Below are positions 47,701 through 59,700 of a DNA stretch of 64,000 nucleotides, in pieces. This DNA comes from Pelecanus crispus (Eukaryota; Chordata; Aves; Pelecaniformes; Pelecanidae). The notes under the pieces were generated by a model. It saw only the letters and a list, made by a program, of their open reading frames with translations, did not search any database and was not told the DNA's origin. Within the stretch, counting starts at the first letter, position 1, and each line of letters starts with the position of its first letter. The translations under genes were made by a program, and so were the position numbers. Location of the stretch: assembly GCF_030463565.1 (NCBI RefSeq), contig NC_134655.1, positions 1,872,372 to 1,936,371 of the forward strand. Direction: 5' to 3'.

Positions 47701-50700
47701 TGCTAGTATGTAACTCTCAAGTGCCAGTGCTTTATAATTGCCTCACGGTTTCCAGCTTATGTTTTAAAACTGTCAATCCTCAAGTAGAGCCAGACTTGGA
47801 GAATAGCTTATCTGTGAAATACGTGCTGAAAAGACTGTACATGTTTGAGGAAAAAGGATAAAGTCGGTCTCTGAGGATGCTACCTGATTGCTGGAAGCTC
47901 ATTTCAAGTTGAATAAGATTTAGAGGGAACTTTTTAAATAGAATTGTCCTTAATTTCTCTTCTTGTGAAAAATCAGAAACTTTCATAAAATTTATGGATC
48001 TAAAGAACTGCATTTTAATATGTATTGTGTACTGTGCAGTTCATTTTTTTAGGTTCAACTGCAGAATGGATTGTTTCCATCACCACATCGTTCTATTTTG
48101 CTCCAGTTCCTGTGTTGCTTTTCTAAATGCATCTTAATAGCTTGAAACTCTAGATGTTGACTATGTTAGATACACTGTGGCAAACAATCTGTTCCTGTTG
48201 TTTATAAATACTAGATCATAAGCTAAAGATGAATTTTTCATGACTTTTGAATTGCTAAGTAGTAACGTGGATTTTTTTTCTTTCTTCTCACTTAGGTTTG
48301 CAACACATATCCTCCAGAAATAGTGGTGCCTAGAGCTGCTAATAAGGCAGTGGTGATCGGAAGTTCAAAGTTCAGAAGCAGAGGGCGGATTCCAGTGCTT
48401 TCTTACTTATATAAAGAAAACAATGTTAGTTGTTCGTTGTCTGCTGTCTTTGTGGAGAGTAAGGGTTCCCCTTCTTGTCCAGTCCCCTTTAGTGAAAGGA
48501 AAGAATGAGGTAATTATTAAAGCATATTAACTTCAGTTTGAGACTGTGCTTCTCTTAACGGCTTTAATATTGGTTTGTTCTGAGTCACAGAGTAAGCTAG
48601 TTAAAGACAAACACTTGGGACGCATCCAGAGCTGTGCAAAAAGCACAAACTTTCCAAGCTTCCTGCCTGGATTTTTTTTATCAGCTTTCAGCAATGCCTT
48701 GTTGGCATTGGGTTTTTTTAATCTACTGTTTAGCCATCTTGAATAATGTTTAACAAAGATACATGTTAACTCAGCTAGATTTTCTTAGTATTGAAGAGGA
48801 GGAACCACCCTGAAATAAATCCCCACTAGCTCAGAATAAGTGAAGGTTTCAGTTTTCTTTTTTTTTTTTTTTCCACTGAAGACCAGAATGTAAATTTCTA
48901 ACTGCTGTCTCAGCAATGTTTTAGATGCAGATGTTAGGAAAATGCTGTCACAGTCAAATGGTTTTCCTGAGGAAGTGTGCCTTGACCTGGGCAACTCTAT
49001 GGAGTTGTGCTGGCTACTATTGAAATTTCCCTAAAGCATACTCAGTGCAGTTCTGAGCATGGAACGGTAACAACTGATAAAGTTGTGGAAAAGAACAGTT
49101 TGGACAATAGAAAACAAGTAGAAAACATGAGAAATGCTAACATACGGGATACTGATCATCAGGCAGAGCATAGTGGGTTTGAGAACGTAGCAATGAAGTT
49201 TGCGGCGGGGCTCCTTAGCCTCACTACTTTCTTAAGATTCCCAAATTTCTGGCTTTGAGAAGTATTTCGGTAGTATTTCTGTATGTCCATTTAAGCAGCA
49301 GTTTTGCAGTGAAACACAGAATAGGACACTTAAACCCAACTGATTAGTGTTCTTTGGGGCAGTGCAGTAGTAGACGATCTGAAAGCAGAAAAATGTGAGC
49401 TGTTGTGTGTTGCAGGCTGCCATATGTCGCTGTAGCCAGCCTCTCTCCGGCTTCAGCGCGCGCTGTCTGGAGGACGAACAAATGCTGCAGGCCATCAGAG
49501 AAGCCAACCCTGGGAGCCCCTTCATGTATGTTGTAGACACGAGGCCAAAGGTATCTTCATGGGGTTTGTGGCTACTTTTAAAGCTCGCATCTGAATTAGT
49601 AATGCTCTTTCCGGTTCGTTCTCTCCCAGCTCTGCTAATGCTTTCTTACGCTGCATCAGGTTAAATTGTGTCAGTCCTGAATCAGGAATTCAGGGTCAGG
49701 CTCCTGGTTCGGTGTCTTAATGTGATGAATGCTTGTGCATGATAAAGCTGCAATTTTAAGTGCTGTTAAGAATGCTTGCGCTCCTGGAGTATTCTGGGTC
49801 GAGGTTTGTGTTAAGGGTGACCTGAAGCAACTGGCAGTCTTGAAGCTGGTTGAGACAGTGAAGCATTTTCATTTTCCCTTGGTGCACTAGTTCCTTAACA
49901 TGTTGAGCTGGAGAGGAGCCTTAGGATTCAGTTCCACGAGGCTGAAGTGCTTTAATCAGCTGACCTGGGAAGAAGTGGGGTTGCATGGGGTCTGATAACA
50001 GCTGAAAAAAGCAATTCCTCCATTTTTTTGTGTTTGTAAAAATAACACAAATGTTGTCATGATGTGCAGCTCGGAGTTCAATGCAGTTCAGCTCTTCTGG
50101 TCTGTAGCCACTATTTGGGGCTAGAACTTTGTTGCTGAGGTGTTTATGTAAGAGGATATTAAAGAAACATGCGCAAAATGAAATCTCTAATGACTGTCAT
50201 CTTGAGGGACTGAATTTAGAAACTAATTCAAATGATTGTCTTGTAAGTGTATTGTTTGGGAGTGTCAGTATAAGCAAATTCGAACACAAGGATTTCATAG
50301 TGCACAGTTATTTAAACACAAAGATTTACAGGTGCTCTGATTTCTTTTAAAATTGAGCTTTCTGAGAACCTGCTTCACTGTTCAGATATTGCAGTTATTT
50401 TTACAGAAACTACAGATTTAGTTAAACTATGGCAAGGGCAAGAAGGGAAAAAGTCTTTTTGGGAAAACGGAATGTTTCACCTGTTGTGGCTTTTTGTAGT
50501 ATGACATTTCCTAGAGATAACCTATTCTGTAATTATATGTACGTTTATAGCAATCACTGCATGTTCTTTTAGTACAGCTTCCAGTATCATAGATGTTCTG
50601 CTGAAATCTATCATTGATGGCAATTTTGTTCTAAAGTATTTGGTGAAAAGGGGAGAATTTATAACTGGTCACACTTCTCCTTCTAATACATGCCTTACTC

Positions 50701-53700
50701 GGAATGGTAGAACTGAAGCACTAGGGTTATTTAATTGTTCTGAAGATGTATATACTGTACCTGACTCTTCCTTCTTGCCTCTCCATGGAGGCAAATCACT
50801 CCTCTTCCCAAATTAATATGTGGGGGGTTGAGGTGCTCTTTTCTTTGGTTGCCGCTAAAGATTTCCCGGTAGGTCTTGAACTGTTTTGGGTAATTGTTAG
50901 AGCAGCTGGCTTCTTTTCTACTTCTTTTCTGCAGTTCCAGTTGGTTGCTGTGTTCTTTCTGCTCAACTTTAATATTTCTATGTTTCCCTCAGGTGGCTTT
51001 ATTTCATCTGTGCATGTATGTCTGTGAAAAGCTTTGGAATTCTCTTACTATTTCTATACCACCATGTATGTATGTTACTCATAAAAATGACTTTCCTAGT
51101 TTTACTTTTGTATGCTTCTGTCTGAATCTTTTTATTAGCTTCACAGTTAAGGCAGACTCAATGTCTCTTTACCTGTTTTGATGACAGCAGTATTCTGAAA
51201 TGGGCACGGTTTTGATACTGCCTACCCTAAGAAACTCTATCCAGGGTCTTAATGAGCCTCTGCATATGACTAATGGACTGGAGACACTGGCATAGTTTTA
51301 GTGAAACAGCTGGAAGTAATGTCTGGGAGGTGGGGAAGTACATCTGTGTAACAACTTTGTTCGGTATATTTTCTGGGAGATTTTTTTAAAAAAAAAAAAA
51401 AAAAAAGACTTGCAAAACAGACTCATTTATTTCTGTGTGTTGCTTATTGTAATTTGCTCTTTTTCTTTTCTATCCTGTTCCCGTTTCCTTGAATTTGACA
51501 GTTAAATGCCATGGCGAACCGAGCTGCTGGGAAAGGTTATGAGAATGAAGATAATTATGATAACATTCGCTTTAAATTTATTGGTATAGAAAACATCCAT
51601 GTGATGCGGAACAGCTTGCAGAAACTCCTGGAAGGTAGGTGCGGTCCGTGCAAGTGGCCAGTCTTCATTACCCTTGGCTACTTTTGGACAGAACCTTTTG
51701 ATGAATATATAACTCCTACATGCACAAGTGCATGTGGGCTTGGGTGTTGTGGTGGGAGCAGGTAAGTGAAGTCATTATCTTACTTTGTTTGCTGCATTGA
51801 AGTGGCTGAAGGTATTAATGTTGTTAAAATGCTTACCTGCTAGACATTTATTATTGTGCTTAGTCTTATAGTGGTTCAAAAATAGCAACTAATACTAACA
51901 ACGTTCCTTAATTGTGCTAGTTGCATAAAATGTGAATTTCTGGAATGTGCCAAATTAAAAGAAAAAGGCTAGAGAAATACTATGTTTTACCACTAAGATA
52001 GTCTCATGGTTACTTTGTGAGCTATTGAAAGAAAACTAGCATAGGTTGTTGAGGAAATGCTTTTCTGGGGTTTGCTATGTTTAGTTTGGAGTATTTCAGA
52101 GTTAAACAGTATTTCTCATTTGAAATAAAATTGTGGCATGATCTTCCAAAGACTTGAATCTCATGTGTACATAGTTCTTATTTTTCATTTATTTCTGATT
52201 TCTTTAACTGAGCTTGTTTTTAATACATTAAAATGTATTAAAATGCAGAGTAGCTCAGGTAATTAAGCTACTCTGTGAGATTGTCATCTTAGGGAAAAAT
52301 GCAAAGCAGGGCAGAAGAAATACTTCGCTGAGCCGCTGGAGATCAAGAGGTGAATCAGGCCCATATTTTCACTAATGTAATTTTGGAGAAGTTCCATTAA
52401 AAGTGATGGCGTAGCTTGGATCAAACCAGCATACTCTGCTAGCTGGTTTCCAGCAGTATTGCCGTCCTTGTGCTGACAAAGACTGCGGAACGGGGCAGAG
52501 TAGATGCTGCAAATCATTCTGCTTCGTCCCTGTGCTTAGTTTTCTAAAATGTAATACAAGTGCTGTCATTCAAAATATGAGTTTAATATTTTAGTAACCA
52601 GCGTAATGGCCACCTTACCTCAAAATAGTTGAATAATTGATGCTACCCATTACCTGGCCAGGTAGCACTGCAGGATCCATGGTGACCTTGGAGAAAAATG
52701 AGGCTATTCACACAACCAAGAGATTGGCCTGATCACAAGTATAAGTCCTCGATTGCCTGTTCCTGGCAGATTTATTTTGTAGTGGAAGAAGAGGCAGAAT
52801 AAATACTTGTTTACTCCCATATTCTTCGACAGTGATAAAATTTCTCTTGCTGGTGGTTACGGACTATTGAGCTATATTACTAGAAGTATTTTGTGCTGGG
52901 TTTCAATATAGCATCTGAGTTGCCTTCAAGGTTAGACATGTTATTTCTCTCTCTAAATTAGAACTCTCCTTTCTTCAAATCTTTGTGATGGTTACTGCAT
53001 GTTAGTGGTTGTTAGATGCATGTGTGATGGTGATTTATAGGGAAGTAACAGATCACTAAACACTTTGTTGGAAAAAAGCTCAGCTGAAAAAAATAATGAG
53101 TTACCATTTAAAAAAGAGGAGGAGGATATTTTCAGATCCTCAAGTTCTCTCATAGCTAAAAGTTGCTGCTTTGTGTATTTAAGTATGCAACCAGTAGTTT
53201 CTGTGTCCTTTAGACAGGATATTGCTGCTGGCACTTGAAAAGTGTGGAAATGTTAGCTTTTAGGATCTACCAAGCTCTGTTGCTATGAAGAGATAAAGAG
53301 GAGGTGGGAAAAAGAAAGAGATGGTGTTAACGGAGCGTCAGCTAATTCCTTTGTTTGTGTTCTTAGTGTGTGAAACGAAGTCCCCCTCAATGAGCGATTT
53401 CCTCACTGGGCTGGAGAACTCAGGTTGGTTACGGCACATTAAGGCTGTGATGGATGCAAGCGTCTTTCTGGCCAAGGTAAAACTGTACCCTAACCTGCAG
53501 GTGAATTAAAAAATACGTGCTTGTCGGTTAGGGACTGCTCCAAGGCTGTGAGGCTGTCTCTGGAGAGAAGGTGGGAACACATTTGTATTCAGGTTGGCCT
53601 CAGCTCTCAAAAACAAGCCTGCAGTTGGAGAATATCAAGTGGGTTACCCAGCCGGCGCTCTCCTAGACACTTTCCGTGACTAAATGAAATGCCGTAGGGG

Positions 53701-56700
53701 TTGGGACGTTGCCCTGTTCACTGCATTGTCACAAGCAGTTACCTAGAATCATAGAATCGTTTAGGTTGGAAAAGACCTGTAAGATCATCCAGTCCAACCA
53801 TTAACCTAACACTGCCAAGTCCAGCACTAAACCAGTTAAGGGCAGAGTAATAATTTCATGTTTCCTGGCTTTATTAAAACTCATTTGAAACAAATAAAAT
53901 CACAGAATGTGAATAAATGACCTTTATAAAAGTCTGTATATAATGTGTATTTAGTAGTGCAAACCACTCGTAACCTTGTGCTTCTTAGTTATTGAATTGC
54001 TCTGCTTTAAATGAGGGATTGTTTAGACCAGTTTATTTTCTCCTGGTTCAATGTGATGTGGGGACTGATTTTGATTTTTTTGACTAATTTTGATTATTGA
54101 GTGCAGTCCTCATTTCTGCAGAGCTTGTGGCTTCGCAGGTCAGGCAAAAGGAGAAGAGTCACCAAGACATGGCTCTTCAGTAGTAGTAAAGGGCATGCAG
54201 GCAACACGTGGCAAGAGTAGTGACCTTCGGTAAATAGTTGTCTTTTCTCTCTTAAAATTTTCCTGTGTAGCAAGCAAGGAGCTATTTTGCGTTTCCCTTC
54301 TGCGACCGGTACAAAGGGAAGAAGGTGATCCGTACAGGAGGAAGTTGGGATGAGCAATTCTCATTTCTCATTTTTCTTGAGAAGTTCCTAGTCCCCGTGT
54401 GTCCAATTATTATTCTTTACTCATCCAACAAATTTTTCCTGAGAGGAGGAGACTTAAGAATTCTTGGCCTTTCAGAAGACTGAGCATTTTGAGATCAGAG
54501 GGTCTTTGTTTCTTGACAGTCTGTGCTGCTGACGAGGCATGCTGCATTTTTTTCTAGTTGGGGTTTCCTCAGGGTTGATGGCTGTGTGCCCAGAAATGGT
54601 GCATTTCCGTGGTCTAGATGAGAAATGACAAACTTTTCTCTTGGGTTTTAGGCCAGTCAGGTAAATGCAGATGAAGGGACAGCATTTAAATTACAGTAAC
54701 CAGCCTAGAAAGCTGCTAAACTGTTCTGTCTGGTCTTTCCTTCACAGGCTGTGAAAGATGAAAAAGCTAGCGTGTTAGTCCACTGCTCTGATGGGTGGGA
54801 TCGCACAGCGCAGGTCTGCTCCCTGGCTAGCCTCCTCTTAGACCCATTTTATAGGACTTTTAAAGGCTTCATGGTAAGAACACGAATGTTGGAATTTCAA
54901 AAATAAAAAGTGCTTCCTGGATTCGAGATGTAAACAGGTCGTAATTAAACGTTTTAGGCCATTTCCTGGAACAGACAGTAGGTGACCTATATAAAACCAG
55001 CTTTGATCCTATAAACAAGCTTTAATTGTGCTGAACAGCATGGGCACAAAATGGCAGCGGTTTATTTACAATTCCCAAATCTTTGTTTCCTTGAATGTCC
55101 ACATGAGAGCCACTAATGAGACATTTCAGCAAGAGATGAGTGAGCAAAGGACGCAACTCTGTGAGCAATCCACAGAAAAAGTGGTGAAGCAGCTTGTCAT
55201 TTAAGACTGTTAGAGCGAATGCTGTCTTACCTGCTAGCATTTAAAATTGGGTGAACTCTTTCTTGTGCACAGAGCAGCATAGAACCTGTATATCACGTAA
55301 AATCTGTGCATTGTTTAAGACCCTTTTTTAAAGCCGTTGCACCTGAATTTGGCCATTTGCTTTACTGCAGGCTTTTTCTTATTTGAAGCCATCGCTGTGT
55401 AAATATAGTGCAATCTGTGATGTTATCTTTTCCATTCATCTCCTTTTGTTAAATACCTGAAAGACAGGCTGCTGCTCTTTCTCAGAAGAGTTCCTTAAAA
55501 GAAACCCTGAAATCAGAACAATGCAAATTTTGCCTCCTCCAGTGTGTTGCACTGCTAGGACTGTTTCCGTGCATTCTGTGCTATTTTTATTATTATTTTT
55601 GCTTCTTAATTATACTTAAAATTACATCAGAGTGTGAAACATCTGCCTGGGCTCTGATTGTGCTCTGGACAATTCTGTATGAACTAAGGAACACGATTCT
55701 GATTAGGAACAGGAGCAGTAACGAAAACAGACAAATGGTTGTCTGTCCTCTGAGCAAATGGTTTATATGCACAAATCCTGCGACAGTGGTTATTCCTAAA
55801 TGAATGCAACAGAAGTGTAAAGAATGGAAAAAATTGTAAAGCAATATAACTTAAGCGTTCAGAGAACTCCGTGAATTTCCACCTTCCTTTTGTTCTGTAA
55901 GTCTCTGGATGATGATATTGGGAATGGATCTTTAAATACGATCCAGCAAGGCAAGTAATAACAGATTCAGCATCAGTCATTTGGTTCCTTATGAGAGGTG
56001 TTTAAGGAAAATACTGCTTCCCTGTTATTTTCTTATATATAGGGCAAGCATTGTATTTAAAAGAGAAATAGCCATATAGGTCTTCTGATTTCATCCTGAG
56101 CTCCTCAACACACAGCTGTACTTCTTATATTCCTATTTGTGTGTTAAACATTTGTTGAATTCCAGTTGCTGGTGTATCTTGCTGAATATCACGGTACTCT
56201 TTTCTGAATTAAATACCGCATAGTGTAATACCAAATTGTTAATTCTTTTAGCTCGGTGTGTTTGTATATTATGATTTTAACAACATAGAAACTCCCTCAA
56301 AATAGTACTTGCAAGCAATAGACTTGCTTGAAATAACTTCTGATTCCGACAGTGACATTGTACTGGTAACTGTGGATAACTAATCTATAAATCACTATTA
56401 CTGTTTTCATTGACGTCTATGGATATGCTCATAACAGTAGGGTCAGCAGGTAGCATTGGTTGTAAGCTTTTTAGAGCTTAACATCAAAGGCTTCATTTTG
56501 CTTTTTCTCAACAAAGTAATGCTCTTTTTTTACCTCTGTTTTGAAACTGAAGGTTCTAATAGAAAAGGAGTGGATTGCAATGGGCCACAAATTCTCACAC
56601 AGGTAAGAAGAGCATGTTATCCCGCCAATGTCAGCTGGTTTTCCCCAATTAAGGGCTAGCATTAGTTTCTTGCATTTGAGCAACAGATGTTTCTTTGGAG

Positions 56701-59700
56701 AATATTGCCTTTTTCCCCTTGTGCTACTATCATAACATAGGCCCAGGGATTCCTATTTCACAAATATTTCTTGGGATGATTGCAAGTCTGTTATGTAGGC
56801 TCTTCCATTGCTAATTTTACTTTGGAGAAGGGAGATCGCATGACTCTTGTCACTCCTACCAGGTACCCTTGGAGAACAAGTAATGCTGAGGGTTGCACAC
56901 CTTAAGCTGTAAGATAAGCCACGTGGGACTTTTTCTGACTCTGCAGAATAATTTCTTATTCTAGTAGTGAAGAAAACGTGCCAGTTGTTCAATGGCGATG
57001 GGATTCTTCTTTTGTTGGGTGGCACAGGATTTAGCCCTATTTTGTTTGCATCTCTCCAGGTGTGGCCATTTGGATGGTGACCCCAAAGAAGTATCCCCTG
57101 TCTTCACTCAGTTCGTTGAATGTGTCTGGCAGCTCATGCAGCAGTTCCCGTGCGCGTTTGAGTTTAATGAGCGTTTCCTTCTGGAAATCCATGACCATGT
57201 CTACTCCTGCCAGTTTGGCAACTTCCTCGGGACCTGTCATAAGGAGCGTGAGGATCTGAAGTGAGTTGGCAGTTTATAGAGTCAGCAGTCTAGAAGGCAC
57301 TTTAAATGTCAGAAAACGGGCAGGTTGTGTGCGTGTGTGTGGTTTTAATGTGATTGTAGATTGGTTAAGGGTAACATTGTCTTGATAGATGCTTATGTTC
57401 TGCAGTGTGAAAAAAATTACAGATTAATTATATCCCCAAAGTCAGATATTTTGATTTGGACCACAGTAATAACTTGCTGATACCTGTTTTGGACTGGATA
57501 GTGTCCATTTTAAATGATGATATATTCCTCAGTGATGTATCTTGTGTTTATGAAATTAATCGGATACTGTGTAAAAATAATTCTTAGCTTCCTTAACCTA
57601 ATTCTACTCGGAAGTGCTAGTGTTATTAATCCACCTAACTTGATTCTTCTTTTAGTGATTAGATGTTATTTGTAATTGACAGAATCTTTGAGAAGACCCA
57701 TTCTCTGTGGCCTTTCCTCTTACAGAAGAAGCAGGAATTGAGAAATCCTTTGTACAGGGGATTTACAGCTTACAAAGAGCTTCAACCAAACACACTACCT
57801 TTCAGTTTCCAGTAAGTTGCTTATTTAAGAAGGGGAAGAAGAGGGCATTTCTTTGATTGTAACGTAGATTGGGAATTCAGGTTTAATAAAATACATTTTC
57901 ACTGATTAGCATGGTTTGTTTTACCTTTCCCCTCCATTCCTCATCCATAAACTGAGAGCAGTAGTGCAGAGGTGGTTGCTAAATAAGTGCAGATACTGTA
58001 ATTTAAAATAATATTTTTTCTTTGGTGTTGAGAAAGAGGGTGGGGAAAGACAAGGAAAAGAAGAACTTCAGATGTGTAGATAGACCCGCACACACCCCCC
58101 GACTGCTTGCTCTGTCAAATTTACATGATAGGGTACGTAATTGTTAAAGTAAGTTCCTCCTTTCCTCCTTTTTCATATATATTAAGGAAGTGTTTCAAAG
58201 AGGAATTTCAGTGCCCAGTGACACCCACGCTTATGCAGTCAGGGTGGTTTTCACAAGAAGGGATTTCTTGTTGCCATGTCTATTTGCTTGCCCAGGGTGT
58301 TACAGCTGAAGTGGTTAGCGTTGCTTTGTTTCTGGCTCGCTCGTGTTCCCTGCTGAGAAAGAGAGGGATGCAAATGCGCATTTAAGCACTCTGTGTGGTT
58401 ACTGGCAAGCAGAGGGTTTTAATAAAAGTAGGGAGGTAGGGCAAACTGAGGACTTGAAGGCGAACTGCCCAAGCCTCCAGTGCGTCTGCTATAGAAAAAA
58501 GTGTATTTTGTCTTACGGTAATACCTACTGTCAGTGCATGTGGATCATAAGGCAGAAGTACTTAAATCCTCAGAAGCTTTTCTGAACTTTATGAAAATTT
58601 GCCCATTGATACTGAATTTTATAATCCAAGGCTGTGGCAGTTTTTTAAAATCTATTGCTGATCTCAGTTTGTTGAAATGATTTTTCTTAAACAGCAGCTA
58701 GTTTATTGCCCAGTAGTGTACAATTGGGCACCTAATTCTCTTTTCTTGCCCTGTTCTTGAGGTTTTGGTGTGGGATGTATAATCGCTTTGACAAAGGAAT
58801 GCATCCAAAACAGTGTGTGTTGGATCATCTGCTAAGCTGCATGAGCCAAAAGATGAAACTGGAGGACAATGCCTCTGAACTGGAAAATGTGAGTCCTGAA
58901 TCTTAATAATATTTAAAATCACATGATGGTTTTGGCAGATATAACTGGGATTGAACATTGGCACTCAACAATTGTTTTCAGCGTGCTGGGTGGAGCTGGG
59001 CAAAATGAGGGGTTAAATGTCATTGCTGTAATAAATAGGTTTGATTCCCCAAAATTCTTGTCTGCTAGGCAAAAGCTGTGTTTGGTGAAGTTCTGTTGCA
59101 GGCTCGTGATGTTCTAATTCTCTAAATGAAGCAGGTGTTAAAAGAACGTCTGGGTTTCACCTCCACTCGCAGCAAACTTCAAGGGAGAAGGAGAGAAGAA
59201 AAGAATGGGCCTGCTTTTCCCCCCACACATACATAATATGCATATGCAAAAACATTCTTGTTTTCAGCTCGCCCCCACATTTTGCTTTCCTGCCTTCTCA
59301 TTCACAAGGCGCATTGGAAAAACTGATGATCAACCAGGTATTAAAACAGTTGAGTTACTTAAGTTGGCTTTCATGTAGTGGCCCAAAAGTAACTGGATCA
59401 TCTAGGCTGCATTAACCTCTAAAAGTGGCTACCTCAGATTTGAAGCGCTTCGCTAAAACAAGACGGGGAATCTTGCACATTTACTACTTGTGTTCTGTGG
59501 TATGGGAGGGCAGAGATGTGGTGTCCAGAATAACCAGTTGCTCTCCTTCAATCCAGAAGAATAAAGTAAACAGCAACACACCTCACAGTTGGTCAGTTCT
59601 GATCAGATTCCCCAGAGAGCTGTATTTGTCTATATGAAGATGTAGGTATCTTGGCAGTGCAAGATAGGGGGGAAACAAAAAGCAGGTAGTCGTGTTAGCT

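Larger units (their letters stand above)
41722..48295 (+). other. MTMR8 introns 1 to 4
   Basis: Introns are 41722-43294, 43418-44087, 44251-46599 and 46758-48295. The start of intron 1 is still in the CpG island. Intron 3 holds the tRNA-like relic. The rest is AT-rich with T-runs near acceptors; no other gene was recognised. Confidence 0.8.
48425..54747 (+). other. MTMR8 introns 5 to 8
   Basis: Introns are 48425-49415, 49551-51501, 51635-53366 and 53477-54747 (exons 6 to 8 lie between). They contain the T7A19 tract, an inverted repeat, a palindromic relic and a CR1 end. No nested gene was seen. Confidence 0.8.

Noticed and set aside
57037-57240. Minus-strand frame opposite MTMR8 exon 11
   Set aside because: The plus strand encodes the conserved myotubularin segment, so the antisense frame is a shadow.
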